64,000 nucleotides of DNA from the NCBI RefSeq assembly GCF_003686955.1, contig NZ_RCVM01000002.1, positions 1 to 64,000 on the forward strand. The letters are read 5' to 3'. The notes beneath the pieces were generated by a model. It worked only from the letters and a program-made list of their open reading frames with translations. It was not told the DNA's origin and did no database searches. Positions 45,885 through 56,405 of this stretch are shown in pieces. Each line of letters starts with the position of its first letter. The stretch's first letter is position 1. Position numbers and translations under genes: made by a program. Source of the DNA: Streptococcus hillyeri (GTDB lineage: Bacteria > Bacillota > Bacilli > Lactobacillales > Streptococcaceae).

Positions 45885-46232
45885 TTAAATCTCAGTTTTG
45901 GTAAAAATATCACGCTCAACTAAGCTATCCATTAGGAAGTAGAATTTATCTTGGAGAATTTTGTGTTCTTCCTTTTTAAAGATATTGACAAGACGAAGTC
46001 CAGACTTATCTGTAATCGTCAGTTTAAATGCTGTTAATTCTTTGTTGATAGTGATTTTTAATGGGAACCCTTCGCCAGAGTTTGGAACGATTTCTAAAAG
46101 ACGATTTAGCTCGTAGTTCCCAACTTTATTTTGCATAAAAGTGGTGTCACGTAGGGTGTATTTTTTAATATTTGGACTAATCGCATATGAGAAGCGACAG
46201 TCAGTCAAGTGGATTTCTTTTTCAAATGCCAT
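45885..46232 (-). CDS. DUF1831 family protein
   Basis: A 115-residue protein with FEKEIHLTDCRFSYAISPNI at the start and DKFYFLMDSLVERDIF at the end, as in the DUF1831 family that regularly follows nifS in lactobacilli and streptococci. Function unknown, but the constant position beside a cysteine desulfurase hints at sulfur or Fe-S metabolism (inference). The stop lies 4 bp from transposase debris. Confidence 0.88.
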   Translation of the reverse strand: MAFEKEIHLTDCRFSYAISPNIKKYTLRDTTFMQNKVGNYELNRLLEIVPNSGEGFPLKITINKELTAFKLTITDKSGLRLVNIFKKEEHKILQDKFYFLMDSLVERDIFTKTEI

Positions 46233-46304
46233 AATAAGTTATCAGAATTTGATTTATACAACCGTGGTACAGACCAAGTTCAGTTCCTTTCCTATTTTTA
46301 GAGT

Positions 46305-47417
46305 TTATGTTAATAATTCTTTTAATTTTTGTGCTAAAAGCTGAGCTTCCTCAACTGTATTTTGTTCTCCAAAACTAATTCGGATAGATTCGCGAAGTTT
46401 AGGCGATTCTGGTCCGTAGTAACTTGTTAGCACATGACTCGGTGTAACGGCGCCAGCTGTGCAAGCAGAGCCAGTGGACACAGCAAAGCTAGCCAAATCC
46501 AGTAGGGTGAGAAGAAGTCCGTTATTTCCATTGGGAAAACCGATGTTTAAGACATGAGGAAGCGTCTCTGAGCCAGCATTGATATAGTAGTCTAATCCTG
46601 ATAATTCATTTAAAAAGGCTTGACGGACATCGCTGATATGCTGATAATTCTCTTCCACATGGTTGATACTTTCACTAAGGGCAGTTGCCATACCAGCTAG
46701 GGAAATCATATTTTCGGTAGAAGCACGGCGTTTCTCTTCTTGGTCGCCTCCGTGTAACAACTTATCGAAGTAGTGTTCTTTGGCAAACAGCAATCCGACG
46801 CCCTTAGGTCCATGAAATTTATGGGCAGAGGCAGACAAGAAATCAACATGCCATTCTTCAGGAAGGACTTCGATTTTTCCAACCGTTTGCACAGCATCAA
46901 CATGAAAAACAGCCTGATGGTCAGCCAAAACTTGACCAATTTCAGAAATGGGATGAATGGTCCCAGTCTCGTTATTAGCATGCATAATTGACACTAAGAT
47001 TGTATCAGGACGCAGGGCTTCTTGCACCTGTTTGGCTGAAATATTGCCATCAACAGGAGACAGGTAAGTAATCTCAAAACCGAAACGATTTTCAAGATAT
47101 GTCATCGCGTGAAGGACAGAATGGTGCTCAACAGCTGTTGTGATGAGATGTTTGCCCTTATCTTGATTCGCAAGAGCGTAACCAATAATGGCAGTGTTGT
47201 TACTTTCTGTACCACCTGAGGTAAAGATAATATGACGGTCAATGGTTTTAAGACTTTGGGCAATAGCAGAGCGAAAGGCACGTAACTGCTGATTAGCCTG
47301 TCTACCAAAGGTGTGGAGACTAGAAGGGTTACCGAATGTTGTCTCCATGATTTCAGTCATCGCTGAAATAACTGAGGGGGTCAGCGGAGTTGTCGCTGCA
47401 TTGTCAAAATAAATCAT
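46305..47417 (-). CDS. nifS: Cysteine desulfurase, NifS-like (first of two)
   Basis: PLP enzyme that takes sulfur from cysteine. 370 residues: IYFDNAATTPLTPSV, ITTAVEHHSVLH (near-PLP His), SASAHKFHGPKGVG with the PLP Lys, and the active Cys in STGSACTAGAVTPSHVL. It begins directly after the prs stop codon, so it is coupled to it, and DUF1831 follows. A second homologue at 60698 is paired with thiI; the two differ clearly and likely serve different acceptors. Confidence 0.94.
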   Translation of the reverse strand: MIYFDNAATTPLTPSVISAMTEIMETTFGNPSSLHTFGRQANQQLRAFRSAIAQSLKTIDRHIIFTSGGTESNNTAIIGYALANQDKGKHLITTAVEHHSVLHAMTYLENRFGFEITYLSPVDGNISAKQVQEALRPDTILVSIMHANNETGTIHPISEIGQVLADHQAVFHVDAVQTVGKIEVLPEEWHVDFLSASAHKFHGPKGVGLLFAKEHYFDKLLHGGDQEEKRRASTENMISLAGMATALSESINHVEENYQHISDVRQAFLNELSGLDYYINAGSETLPHVLNIGFPNGNNGLLLTLLDLASFAVSTGSACTAGAVTPSHVLTSYYGPESPKLRESIRISFGEQNTVEEAQLLAQKLKELLT

Positions 47418-48374
47418 TTATTTTCCTGGTTTGTAAGTAAAAAGTGGGCTGACTGGTTGGTGTTCGTGAATACGTTCAAGGGCCTCACCGAGCAACTCGC
47501 TTGCAGAGAGATAAAGAATTTTTTCAGGCTGACGTTCTTTAGTTACAACTGAGTTTGTGACGAGAATTTCTTTGATTGGAGAAAGGTCAAGAATGTCAGC
47601 AGCACCGCCTGCAAAAAGTCCGTGACTAGCAACGGCATAAATATCAGTTGCACCATCACGCTCTAAAATTTTAGACGCTTCAGCAAAGGTTTTACCAGTA
47701 TTTAAAATGTCATCGATAAGAATGGCTTTTTTCCCTGCAACATCACCGATGATATACCCCTCTTCACGTTCTGAATCGTCTTGAGCATAGTCAATAATAG
47801 CAATCGGGGCATCTAAGTATTCTGCGAGGCTACGAGCACGTTTGATACCTGAGTTTTTAGGACTTACGACAACAACGTCAGAACCTGTTAAGCCTTTATC
47901 AATATAGTGTTTAGCAAAAAGTGGAACAGTAAACAGATTATCTACTGGAATATCAAAAAATCCTTGTACTTGGACAGCGTGAAGGTCAAGTGTCACGACA
48001 CGTTCAACACCAGCTTTGACGAGCATGTTAGCTACCAATTTTGCAGTAATTGGTTCACGTGTTTTAGCAATACGATCCTGACGTGAGTAGCCAAAGTAAG
48101 GCATAACGACAGTCACACTAGATGCACTGGCACGTTTACAAGCATCGATAGCGATGAGCAATTCCCAGAGATTATCATTTACAGGATAGCTCGTTGATTG
48201 GATAAGGTAAACATCAACTCCGCGCACGCTTTCTTCCAAATTCACCATAATTTCACCATCAGCAAATTGGCGTGAAGATAGCTTGCTTAGTGGGACACCA
48301 ACAGCTTTAGCAATCTGCTCAGCAATCTCATGGTTAGATGAGAGGGAGAAAAGTTTCATTTGTTTGTCGGACAT
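47418..48374 (-). CDS. prs: Ribose-phosphate pyrophosphokinase
   Basis: Makes PRPP from ribose-5-phosphate and ATP. 318 residues: [33 protein letters not shown] motif ([13 protein letters not shown]), catalytic [15 protein letters not shown] and the PRPP loop [15 protein letters not shown]. Streptococci usually carry two prs genes; this one, next to nifS, is the second class. Start after AGAAGGAGCTTAAAA. Confidence 0.95.
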   Translation of the reverse strand: MSDKQMKLFSLSSNHEIAEQIAKAVGVPLSKLSSRQFADGEIMVNLEESVRGVDVYLIQSTSYPVNDNLWELLIAIDACKRASASSVTVVMPYFGYSRQDRIAKTREPITAKLVANMLVKAGVERVVTLDLHAVQVQGFFDIPVDNLFTVPLFAKHYIDKGLTGSDVVVVSPKNSGIKRARSLAEYLDAPIAIIDYAQDDSEREEGYIIGDVAGKKAILIDDILNTGKTFAEASKILERDGATDIYAVASHGLFAGGAADILDLSPIKEILVTNSVVTKERQPEKILYLSASELLGEALERIHEHQPVSPLFTYKPGK

Positions 48375-48522
48375 TTTTAAGCTCCTTCTTAAATTGACAT
48401 GAAAGTTTTACGTTTATTATTTTACCAAAAAATCTGATAAAAAGCATTAATGGAACCGATAAAATCACTATAAAAGCATGAAGCCATTGAAAATAGTTAT
48501 TACTTTAGAGATTTGATTGCAC

Positions 48523-48557
48523 AAAAAAAGAAACTGATGTTTTTCACCAGTTTCTAG
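48523..48557 (-). terminator. Terminator of CYTH gene
   Basis: Minus strand AGAAACTGGTG / CATCAGTTTCT stem followed by TTTTTTT. Confidence 0.85.
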
Positions 48558-48590
48558 TGTATGATGGATAATGTTATTGTCTTTAGCTTA

Positions 48591-49163
48591 TCAGTGTGCA
48601 TTTTTTAAGGTAGCTGAAAAGCGGGCGACCTTACTTTTGGCGTATTTGAACGAGATGTTATGCTGCTCTAGGAAGTTGTCAAAATCGATTTTTCCTTGAG
48701 TAGCATCTGAGACTTCTAGTTCTAATTCATAATCTTTGAGCCCTGCATATTGGTTATAGTCTAAGGCTAAAAGGCCGATTGGTGTCTGTGTTTCTCGACG
48801 GACAGTAGTCAAGTGTCCCAACACTTTAAGGTTTTCTAATGGGATATTTTCATTGGTTAAGATATTGAGAATCTCGCCTTTAGGGAGTTTTTCCTCTTTG
48901 ATGGCTTTTTTGGCTTCGGATAAAAGCAGAGCTTGGTTATATTCGACGTTCCCTACTTCTTGAGGGATTTTAAGCGTCAGCTCAGCCTTGTCTGAAAACG
49001 TGCGAATACGCAAAGACATCCGGTGTGCTTTAAGGTCAAAATTGGCGGTATCAAAATAATAATTGGTCTGTGTGACAGGTTTGATGTGGGATAAGCGACT
49101 CTCTAAACGATTAAATTCATCTTGGTTGAGGAGTGTCTTGTATTCGATTTCAAGGGTTGTCAT
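48591..49163 (-). CDS. CYTH domain (triphosphate-binding) protein
   Basis: A 190-residue CYTH-fold protein (YjbK type). The start MTTLEIEYKTLL carries the ExExK metal motif (EIEYK). Further charged strands (SLRIRTF, ELTLKIPQEV, LALDYNQYAG, YELELEV) line the tunnel for triphosphate. It may be a thiamine-triphosphatase or inorganic triphosphatase. It is divergent from relQ, a pairing common in Firmicutes and suggesting a link with nucleotide signalling (inference). Confidence 0.9.
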   Translation of the reverse strand: MTTLEIEYKTLLNQDEFNRLESRLSHIKPVTQTNYYFDTANFDLKAHRMSLRIRTFSDKAELTLKIPQEVGNVEYNQALLLSEAKKAIKEEKLPKGEILNILTNENIPLENLKVLGHLTTVRRETQTPIGLLALDYNQYAGLKDYELELEVSDATQGKIDFDNFLEQHNISFKYAKSKVARFSATLKNAH

Positions 49164-49463
49164 GATTGCTATTTCTTTCTCTAAAAATTCTGAATTTATG
49201 GTATAATTAAGTGTTATGTTCATTGTAGCTAAAAGTTAGCTTTTTGACAAGAAAGAGTGGAAGAGTTTATACGGCAACACTAGAAAGGAATGTTCAGTTT
49301 CGTCGCGACATGTGGCAAACTGAGCATGGGATGTAGTGCTAAAATGATAGTGGTCCTAAGTGGCTATTGAATTTGTTTTAATTTTCTATAATCTAGCTGA
49401 CCATTAGACAGAATCATTGTCAGAGATATTTGGTAGGCTAAGGCATCCTGAGGTAGTTTAAAG

Positions 49464-50135
49464 ATGAATTTTGATTGGGAAAGTTTTCTTGATCCCTATA
49501 TCCAGACGGTTGGGGAATTAAAAATTAAGTTACGTGGCATTCGTAAGCAATTCCGGAAACAAAATAGGCATTCACCTATTGAATTTGTTACGGGGCGTGT
49601 CAAGTCTATCGAAAGTATTCAAGAAAAATTAGTCCGCAGAAATATTGCCTTTGAAAATATGGCTGAGGAAGTTGAAGATATTGCGGGACTTCGTATTATG
49701 GTTCAATTTGTGGATGACATCGACGAAGTCCTAGAGTTACTTCGTCATCGAACGGATATGACCATTGTGCGTGAGCGGGATTATATCAATCATATGAAAA
49801 TGAGTGGTTACCGTTCGTATCATGTTGTTATTTCATATCCTGTTAATACCATTGACGGACCTAAGACAGTTTTAGCAGAGATTCAGATTCGTACCCTTGC
49901 AATGAACTTTTGGGCAACGATTGAGCATTCTCTAAATTACAAGTACCGTGGTGCCTATCCAGATGAAATTAAACGTCGTTTGGAGATTACGGCAAAGATT
50001 GCTCTTGAGTTGGATGAAGAAATGCGAAAAATTCGTGAAGATATTCGTGAAGCGCAACTCTTATTTGACCACGATAGTCGAAAATTAAGTGACGGAATAG
50101 GAAATAGTGATGACACAGATGAATTATACCGATAG
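49464..50135 (+). CDS. relQ: Small alarmone synthetase RelQ
   Basis: GTP pyrophosphokinase making (p)ppGpp without a hydrolase domain. 223 residues: RelA/SpoT synthetase fold with [39 protein letters not shown] and [23 protein letters not shown]. The C-terminal helix allows tetramer formation in the family. It overlaps nadK by 26 bp; relQ-nadK-rluD-pta is a conserved streptococcal order. Confidence 0.96.
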   Translation: MNFDWESFLDPYIQTVGELKIKLRGIRKQFRKQNRHSPIEFVTGRVKSIESIQEKLVRRNIAFENMAEEVEDIAGLRIMVQFVDDIDEVLELLRHRTDMTIVRERDYINHMKMSGYRSYHVVISYPVNTIDGPKTVLAEIQIRTLAMNFWATIEHSLNYKYRGAYPDEIKRRLEITAKIALELDEEMRKIREDIREAQLLFDHDSRKLSDGIGNSDDTDELYR

Positions 50136-50946
50136 TACCAGAGTCGCAATCATCGCCAATGGTAAGCCACAGAGCCGTCGGGTTGCTGACAGGATTTTTA
50201 AAGCTTTGCGTGACGATCCTGATTTTTATTTAACAAAACGTAATCCCGATATTGTGATTTCCATTGGAGGAGATGGGATGCTTTTATCGGCTTTTCATGC
50301 GTATGAAAAAGAGTTAGAACGTGTTCGTTTTGTAGGTGTGCACACCGGGCATTTGGGATTTTATACCGATTACCGTGATTTTGAAGTGGAAGAATTGTTA
50401 CGTAATCTTCGTGAAGATCGTGGTGAAAAGGTTTCATATCCCATTTTAAAGGTTTCCTTAACCTTATCTGATGGGCGGATAGTGACCTCTCGTGCTTTAA
50501 ATGAAGCTACGATTAAGCGTCTTGAAAAAACAATGGTAGCAGATGTTTTGGTTAACCACGTCCTTCTGGACCGATTCCGTGGCGATGGTTTGGCTGTCTC
50601 TACACCAACTGGTTCAACAGCTTATAACAAATCTCTTGGGGGGGCGGTACTTCATCCGACGATTGAAGCTCTGCAATTAACAGAGATTGCCAGTTTAAAT
50701 AACCGTGTTTATCGCACGTTGGGAAGCCCAATTATCGTACCTAAAAAAGATCTGATTGAAATTGTTCCTAAACGTGTAGGGGCTTATGTATTGACCGTGG
50801 ATAATAAAACCTATCACCATCGCAATGTGCAGCGTGTGACTTACGAAATTGATCAGGCTAAAATCAGTTTTGTAGCGACTCCACGCCACACGAGTTTTTG
50901 GCAACGGGTCAAGGATGCCTTTGTTGGAGAAGAACATGAGATTTGA
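50110..50946 (+). CDS. nadK: NAD kinase
   Basis: Phosphorylates NAD to NADP. 278 residues; start at ATG 50110 chosen for AGGAA 7 nt upstream (GTG 50107 and ATG 50119 are alternatives). Motifs: [15 protein letters not shown] with the catalytic Asp, [12 protein letters not shown] and [15 protein letters not shown]. It overlaps relQ before and rluD after, so all are translated in a chain. Confidence 0.96.
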   Translation: MTQMNYTDSTRVAIIANGKPQSRRVADRIFKALRDDPDFYLTKRNPDIVISIGGDGMLLSAFHAYEKELERVRFVGVHTGHLGFYTDYRDFEVEELLRNLREDRGEKVSYPILKVSLTLSDGRIVTSRALNEATIKRLEKTMVADVLVNHVLLDRFRGDGLAVSTPTGSTAYNKSLGGAVLHPTIEALQLTEIASLNNRVYRTLGSPIIVPKKDLIEIVPKRVGAYVLTVDNKTYHHRNVQRVTYEIDQAKISFVATPRHTSFWQRVKDAFVGEEHEI

Positions 50947-51841
50947 GTATATTGCCCATAGACCCTGCCAAGTAAAAAGTCTTTTAAAAGAGCACGATGT
51001 GTCTAAAGCATTGTTGGCTAAAATTAAGTTTAAGGGTGGAAATATCTGGGTAAACGGTAAGGAAGAAAATGCTATCTTTGTTTTAAATGTTGGTGATGTG
51101 GTAACCATTGAAATTCCTGATGAAGAAGATATCAATGGCAGTCTTGAACCAATATATGAACCTTTAGAGATTGTTTCAGAGGATGACCATTTTATCATCC
51201 TCAATAAGCCTCATGGCATTGCCAGTATTCCCAGTGTTCTACATTCTCATACCATGGCGAATCGTGTTAAGGGCTATTATTTATCGCAAAATTATCCTAA
51301 TAAGCAAGTTCATATTGTGACGCGGCTTGATAAGGATACCAGTGGTTTGATGCTTTTTGCCAAGCACGGCTACGCCCATGCCAGACTGGATAAGCAGTTA
51401 CAGAAAAAGGTCATTGAAAAGCGTTATTATGCCTTGGTAGCAGGTGAAGACGATTTACCGGATGAAGGGGAAATTATTGCTCCGATTGCTCGACCTGAAG
51501 ACTCCATTATTACACGCTGTGTTCATCCTTCTGGGAAATATGCCCACACGTCGTATAAGGTTGTTGCGCGTTACGGAAAGGTGAAGTTAGTTGATATTCA
51601 GCTTCACACAGGCCGGACTCATCAGATTCGAGTTCATTTTTCTCATATTGGGCAACCGCTTTTAGGAGATGATCTTTACGGTGGTTCAATGGCGTATGGT
51701 ATTGAGCGACAAGCGCTCCATTGCCATTACCTCTCTTTCACAGATCCCTTCACAAGAACACAAAGAATACAAACGAGTTCCTTGACAGCTGACATGGAAA
51801 GCGTTATCCTAAAGTTACAACAAAAAATAAAAGAAAGTTGA
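50936..51841 (+). CDS. RluD/RluA-family 23S rRNA pseudouridine synthase
   Basis: A 301-residue pseudouridine synthase with an N-terminal S4-like region (about 10-70) and the catalytic motif [23 protein letters not shown] (Asp in RLDKDTSG), then [29 protein letters not shown]. Start at ATG 50936 after GGAGAAGAAC, inside the end of nadK. Specific rRNA position not deducible from sequence. Confidence 0.92.
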   Translation: MRFEYIAHRPCQVKSLLKEHDVSKALLAKIKFKGGNIWVNGKEENAIFVLNVGDVVTIEIPDEEDINGSLEPIYEPLEIVSEDDHFIILNKPHGIASIPSVLHSHTMANRVKGYYLSQNYPNKQVHIVTRLDKDTSGLMLFAKHGYAHARLDKQLQKKVIEKRYYALVAGEDDLPDEGEIIAPIARPEDSIITRCVHPSGKYAHTSYKVVARYGKVKLVDIQLHTGRTHQIRVHFSHIGQPLLGDDLYGGSMAYGIERQALHCHYLSFTDPFTRTQRIQTSSLTADMESVILKLQQKIKES

Positions 51842-51847
51842 GAAATT

Positions 51848-52831
51848 ATGCGTAATTTATTTGGCGATTTACGTGCAAAAATTGCTGGAAAACAAGTTAA
51901 AATTGTTTTTCCAGAAGGTATTGATGAACGTGTGGTGCGTGCAGCAGCTCGTTTGAAATTTGAAGGTTTGATTGAGCCGATTATTCTTGGTGAGCCAGAT
52001 GCTGTACACAATCTTTTAGTCTCATTTGGTTTTGCAGACCCAGGTATCACAGTTTTAGATCCAAACAACTATGATGGTTTTGAAGAAATGAAAGAAAAAT
52101 TTGTCGAGCTTCGTAAAGGGAAAGCAACTCTTGAAGATGCTGATAAACTGCTTCGTGATGTGAACTACTTTGGTGTGATGTTGGTGCAACTAGGTCTTGC
52201 TGATGGTATGGTATCAGGTGCTATCCACTCAACAGCAGATACTGTTCGCCCAGCTCTTCAAATCATTAAAACTAAACCGGGTATTTCTCGTACATCAGGT
52301 GTTTTCTTGATGAACCGTGAAAATACCAACGAACGCTATATCTTTGCAGACTGTGCTATTAATATTGATCCAAATGCACAAGAATTGGCTGAAATTGCAG
52401 TCAATACTGCTGAGACAGCAGCCATCTTTGATATTGAACCAAAAGTAGCGATGCTCAGCTTCTCAACTATGGGAAGTGCAAATGCGCCTCAGGCAATTAA
52501 AGTCCAAGAAGCGACAGCTATTGCTAAAGAACTAGCTCCTAATGTTGCGATTGATGGTGAATTGCAGTTCGATGCTGCCTTTGATGAAATTACAGCGAAA
52601 ATTAAAGCGCCATTTAGCCCAGTTGCAGGTAAAGCAAATGTTTTTGTTTTCCCAGATTTACAATCAGGTAATATTGGTTATAAAATTGCTCAACGTCTGG
52701 GTATGTTTGAAGCGGTAGGACCAATTTTACAAGGTCTCAATAAGCCTGTCAATGACTTGTCACGTGGTTCATCAGCAGAAGATATTTATAAATTGTCAAT
52801 TATCACTGCTGCTCAAGCTTTGGATAATTAA
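51848..52831 (+). CDS. pta: Phosphate acetyltransferase
   Basis: Converts acetyl-CoA and phosphate to acetyl-phosphate, the ATP-yielding mixed-acid branch with ackA. 327 residues of the PTA_PTB fold: IVFPEGIDERVVRAAARL at the start, DGMVSGAIHSTADTVRPALQ in the middle and FVFPDLQSGNIGYKIAQRLG near the end. 6 bp after rluD; a terminator ends the relQ-pta operon. Confidence 0.96.
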   Translation: MRNLFGDLRAKIAGKQVKIVFPEGIDERVVRAAARLKFEGLIEPIILGEPDAVHNLLVSFGFADPGITVLDPNNYDGFEEMKEKFVELRKGKATLEDADKLLRDVNYFGVMLVQLGLADGMVSGAIHSTADTVRPALQIIKTKPGISRTSGVFLMNRENTNERYIFADCAINIDPNAQELAEIAVNTAETAAIFDIEPKVAMLSFSTMGSANAPQAIKVQEATAIAKELAPNVAIDGELQFDAAFDEITAKIKAPFSPVAGKANVFVFPDLQSGNIGYKIAQRLGMFEAVGPILQGLNKPVNDLSRGSSAEDIYKLSIITAAQALDN

Positions 52832-52833
52832 TA

Positions 52834-52867
52834 AAAAAACTCGTTCAATTCTGAGCGAGTTTTTTAT
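52834..52867 (+). terminator. Terminator of relQ-nadK-rluD-pta
   Basis: AAAAAACTCG(T)T / (G)CGAGTTTTTT stem with T-run. Confidence 0.92.
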
Positions 52868-52870
52868 AGT

Positions 52871-53005
52871 GTGTACGACGGGCATGTTGTCCATCTGAGG
52901 TGGAAGTCCTCTGTGGGCACCCGATATCGGTGAGCCTATTGGGGATTCTTAAGTCTGACGTTGGAAATCATGACCGTCAAAGGAAAGGATAGCGAAATAG
53001 TGACG
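52871..53005 (+). mobile_element. Possible 5' fragment of a group II intron
   Basis: Begins GTGTACGACGGGCATG directly after the pta terminator, followed by a hairpin-like GAGGTGGAAGTCCTC and GGAAAGGATAGCGAAAT. A GUGYG-type 5' end and the GGTGGAAGTCC element are seen in domain I of bacterial group II introns, and class C introns insert just after terminators. No domain V or intron-encoded reverse transcriptase follows, so this would be a truncated relic. Recognised by pattern only. Confidence 0.5.
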
Positions 53006-53147
53006 CTCGTTTTTACCACTGCGTCAATCTGCTATTACTATAGTAATTTGAATCAATAACAGTACGCAAAATAGGAGATGGGAAATAGAATTGTTTTCTA
53101 TATTTTTATATATTTGTTCCCTATTTTTAATTCATTCCACTATCATA

Positions 53148-53183
53148 TAAAAAGAAGGCTGAGATATTTACGTCTCAACCTCT
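53148..53183 (-). terminator. Terminator of ABC exporter operon
   Basis: Minus strand AGGTTGAGAC / ATCTCAGCCT stem followed by TCTTTTTAT, 9 bp after the permease stop. Confidence 0.85.
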
Positions 53184-53191
53184 AAAGTATG

Positions 53192-54784
53192 TTACAAGTT
53201 TTTCCAAAAGTTGCGATAAATATAAATTTGGAATGAAAGAGCGATAATGATAGTCAGAATCGTGAGAACTGTGCTGACTGTTAGGGCACCAAATTGATGG
53301 GCGAGGATAACAGAAAACACAACTAATGCGATAAAACCGATAATAAGTACAATACCTAGTAAGGCAGTGAGAAAGTTGCGATTGCCTCTTGTCATCAGTT
53401 GATTAACATTTTGCCAATTGAGCATCAAGTGTTTGAGGTCTTTACGGTAATCAAATTGTCCTGGGACAAATGACCCTAAAAGAATACCGGTAGCAAGTGA
53501 GATGACAAGGATTGGATGAAGTCCAATGAGACTTCCAACAAGGCTGTACACTAGAGCAGGAATCCCAGCTTGAATCGCAAATAAAATCCAGAATTTTGTT
53601 ACTAGGAACCGTTTAAAGTTAATAGGTAAGGTCCTGATAAAGGTGTAATTATCTCGTTCGAGAGAGATTCCGACCATTGTCAGTGCAGTTGACGTCATGC
53701 CGACTAAGATGCCAAAAATCAACAAGATACCAAAGAAATCAGGGGTGATGCTAGCGAAATTAAGTTGCCCACTTGTCAACATTCCAGCTAAGAAGAAAAG
53801 GTACAGAAAAGCTGTCAAGAAAACTGTAGACCACAAAGCAGGAACTTTTAGAGTGCTGAGATGGTGGCGGAACAACAGATTGTTGGTTGTTCGGTTTACC
53901 TTTGTTTTCCGCTGGCGGATAGTTTTGGGTCCGTTATCAATTTGCCAAAGCTGACGATAATAGCTTGGAATAACGACTTTAGCGATAATAGCGATTAAAA
54001 TGGCTAGAAGTAGGAACCAAGCACCATAATTGATGATGCTAGCCATAGAGAATGGGGCATCTGCAATGTGGTAAAAACCACTAAATAATGGTAATTCTGG
54101 CAAGGCAGTCAGATTGCCACCAGACTCCCTAACTTCTCTGGAATTATTGGTGTTGATAAACATAATCCCAATAAAGGCAATGATTTGTGATAAGACCAAT
54201 AGCGTACTTGATATTAGTTTTTTATGTGGGCTTTTGATCAAAATGCTGCCGAGACGATTCACCAAAACCACAGAAATCCCAAGCACTGCTAGGGTGATTA
54301 AAAGGAAATTGAATAGCCCTAGCAGAACTGCAATGACTGGGTTACTGAGCTGGAGGTAACACAGAATAAGCAACCCAAGTGCAGGGACAAGGTATCCTAA
54401 AATCATGCCCAATGTTGATAAAGTTTTGGCAATAAGCAACTCTCCCGGTTTGATAGGCAAAGGAAGATAGAGTTGGCTATCCTTGCTATCATAGAAAACT
54501 GTAAAGACAGCCGGGAAAGCATTTAGGATAGAGATTCCCATGAAGGTCAATAGGTAAACGGTGAACAGCCCTGGTGTCTTGGAGAAGTCAATGCCGATGA
54601 AGAGAACACTATAGATGAGCCCTAGGAAAAGTGCCAGAAAAACTTGCTGACGCAACATGCTCTTGTAGGCTGAAATCTTTTTGGTTGGCCGTTTTGATTG
54701 TTTTTGACGAATAGCCCCTAAGGCCTGAGGATTAGAGTAGAGCAAGTTGATTTTAACCAACTCCCAAATAATTGCCCAGTTCAT
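53192..54784 (-). CDS. ABC transporter permease
   Basis: A 530-residue membrane protein with about 12 hydrophobic segments in two halves, the later half starting near KTIRQRKTKVNRTTNNLLFRH (about 285). It is the membrane subunit for the ATPase gene before it: the ATPase stop TAA shares one base with its ATG (TAATG). Similar streptococcal pairs are annotated as multidrug or antibiotic peptide exporters; the substrate cannot be read from the sequence. Confidence 0.85.
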   Translation of the reverse strand: MNWAIIWELVKINLLYSNPQALGAIRQKQSKRPTKKISAYKSMLRQQVFLALFLGLIYSVLFIGIDFSKTPGLFTVYLLTFMGISILNAFPAVFTVFYDSKDSQLYLPLPIKPGELLIAKTLSTLGMILGYLVPALGLLILCYLQLSNPVIAVLLGLFNFLLITLAVLGISVVLVNRLGSILIKSPHKKLISSTLLVLSQIIAFIGIMFINTNNSREVRESGGNLTALPELPLFSGFYHIADAPFSMASIINYGAWFLLLAILIAIIAKVVIPSYYRQLWQIDNGPKTIRQRKTKVNRTTNNLLFRHHLSTLKVPALWSTVFLTAFLYLFFLAGMLTSGQLNFASITPDFFGILLIFGILVGMTSTALTMVGISLERDNYTFIRTLPINFKRFLVTKFWILFAIQAGIPALVYSLVGSLIGLHPILVISLATGILLGSFVPGQFDYRKDLKHLMLNWQNVNQLMTRGNRNFLTALLGIVLIIGFIALVVFSVILAHQFGALTVSTVLTILTIIIALSFQIYIYRNFWKNL

Positions 54785-55527
54785 TAAGCCTCACCTGCCT
54801 TTTCCTCTGTTTTCCGACCGGCTAGTTCCAGATAGATGGTTTCTAAATCTTTGTCTGGATGGTCTGCTTTGAGTTCTTCCAAGGTTCCAACGAAAATTAG
54901 CTTTCCTTGACGAAGAATACCAATACGGTCACAGAGTTGTTCAGCAACAGCTAGAACGTGGGTTGAAAAAATGACGGTATTGCCATCGCTAGCGTGCTTT
55001 TTCATCATTTCTTTCAAATCAAATGACGCCTGTGGATCTAAACCAGTCAAAGGCTCATCTAAAATCCAAATATCAGGATTTGGCACTAGGGCACCGATAA
55101 TGATAGCCTTTTGTCGCATACCGTGTGAGTAACTGCTAATGGTTTCAAAGCGACGATCATAGATGTCAAAAAGATTAGCAAGTTCTTCGATACGTTTTTC
55201 AGTCTCTTCATCTGAAACACCATAAATTTTTGCTAAAAAATGCCAGTATTCATCGGCAGTTAAATTCAAGAAAATATCTGGAGAATCAGGTACATAGGCA
55301 ATTTTACGTTTAATCTCATCACGATGCTCAGTTAGTTTCATACCGTCAACACTAATCTCACCGTAGGTTGGCTCAATAATAGAGGTCAGCGTAGAAATTG
55401 TCGTGGTTTTACCAGCACCATTGTGCCCAATGAGCCCAAAAATTTCCCCATTATCAATGGTTACATTAAGGTCACTAAGGGCAAATTTATCTCCATATTG
55501 CTTAGAAACATGGTCAAATGTAATCAT
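54784..55527 (-). CDS. ABC transporter ATP-binding protein
   Basis: A 247-residue ABC ATPase: Walker A GLIGHNGAGKTTTIS, Q-loop YVPDSPDIF, signature SYSHGMRQKAIIIGAL (degenerate for LSGGQ), Walker B IWILDEPLTGLDPQA and H-loop STHVLAVAEQ. The type is that of DrrA/EcsA-like exporters. First gene of a two-gene operon. Confidence 0.92.
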   Translation of the reverse strand: MITFDHVSKQYGDKFALSDLNVTIDNGEIFGLIGHNGAGKTTTISTLTSIIEPTYGEISVDGMKLTEHRDEIKRKIAYVPDSPDIFLNLTADEYWHFLAKIYGVSDEETEKRIEELANLFDIYDRRFETISSYSHGMRQKAIIIGALVPNPDIWILDEPLTGLDPQASFDLKEMMKKHASDGNTVIFSTHVLAVAEQLCDRIGILRQGKLIFVGTLEELKADHPDKDLETIYLELAGRKTEEKAGEA

Positions 55528-55643
55528 CCTAAAATCTCCTTTAATCTTTTTGTTTATTATACTACTTTAGTCACACAAAAGTAAAGCACTTACATGATTT
55601 TTTTTACAAAAAGTGATATGATAACTAAAAAGGAGGATGAGAT

Positions 55644-56396
55644 ATGACAAAGACGGTATTGCTTACAGGAGCTTCAGCTGGTTTTGGCACGGCGATGACA
55701 GCAAGTTTTATTAACAAAGGTTATCGAGTGATTGGTGCTGCAAGGCGCTTTGAGAAACTGATGAACTTAAAAGAGCAGTATGGGGAGAATTTTTACCCTT
55801 TGATGATGGATATGACAGATTTGACATCTATTGACACAGCGCTAGCTAGCTTGCCTAGAGAGTGGCAGCAGATTGATATTTTGGTTAATAACGCTGGCCT
55901 TGCTCTGGGACTTGATAAGGCTTATGAGGCCAATTTTGCAGACTGGCAGACCATGATTATGACCAATATCGTAGGTCTGACATATTTAACGCGTCAGCTT
56001 TTACCCCAAATGGTAGAAAGACAGTCCGGTCACATCATCAACATCGGCTCAACAGCAGGAACTTACCCATATCCAGGGGGCAATGTTTATGGAGCGACAA
56101 AGGCCTACGTTAAGCAGTTTAGCTTAGAGTTGCGTGCGGATTTGGCAGGAACTAAGGTGCGCGTGACCAATGTTGAACCAGGACTTTGCGGAGGCACGGA
56201 GTTTTCAAATGTCCGTTTTAAAGGGGACAATAGCAGAGCAGAAAAGCTGTACGAAGGGGCTAACAGTATTCAGCCAGAAGATATTGCTAATACCGTTCTA
56301 TGGATCGCAGAGCAACCAGAACATGTCAATATTAACCGCATTGAAATCATGCCAACTTCACAAAGTTTTGGTCCACAGCCAGTTGAGAGAGACTAG
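55644..56396 (+). CDS. SDR-family NADP-dependent oxidoreductase (YdfG-like)
   Basis: A 250-residue classical SDR: TGASAGFGTAMTASF, DILVNNAGLALG, catalytic IINIGSTAGTYPYPGGNVYGATKAY and NVEPGLCGGTEFSNVRFKGD, which resembles the YdfG (3-hydroxy acid / L-allo-threonine dehydrogenase) group. Divergent from the ABC exporter. Start after AAGGAGGATGAGAT. HD gene follows 9 bp after. Confidence 0.9.
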   Translation: MTKTVLLTGASAGFGTAMTASFINKGYRVIGAARRFEKLMNLKEQYGENFYPLMMDMTDLTSIDTALASLPREWQQIDILVNNAGLALGLDKAYEANFADWQTMIMTNIVGLTYLTRQLLPQMVERQSGHIINIGSTAGTYPYPGGNVYGATKAYVKQFSLELRADLAGTKVRVTNVEPGLCGGTEFSNVRFKGDNSRAEKLYEGANSIQPEDIANTVLWIAEQPEHVNINRIEIMPTSQSFGPQPVERD

Positions 56397-56405
56397 GAGG
56401 ACAAT

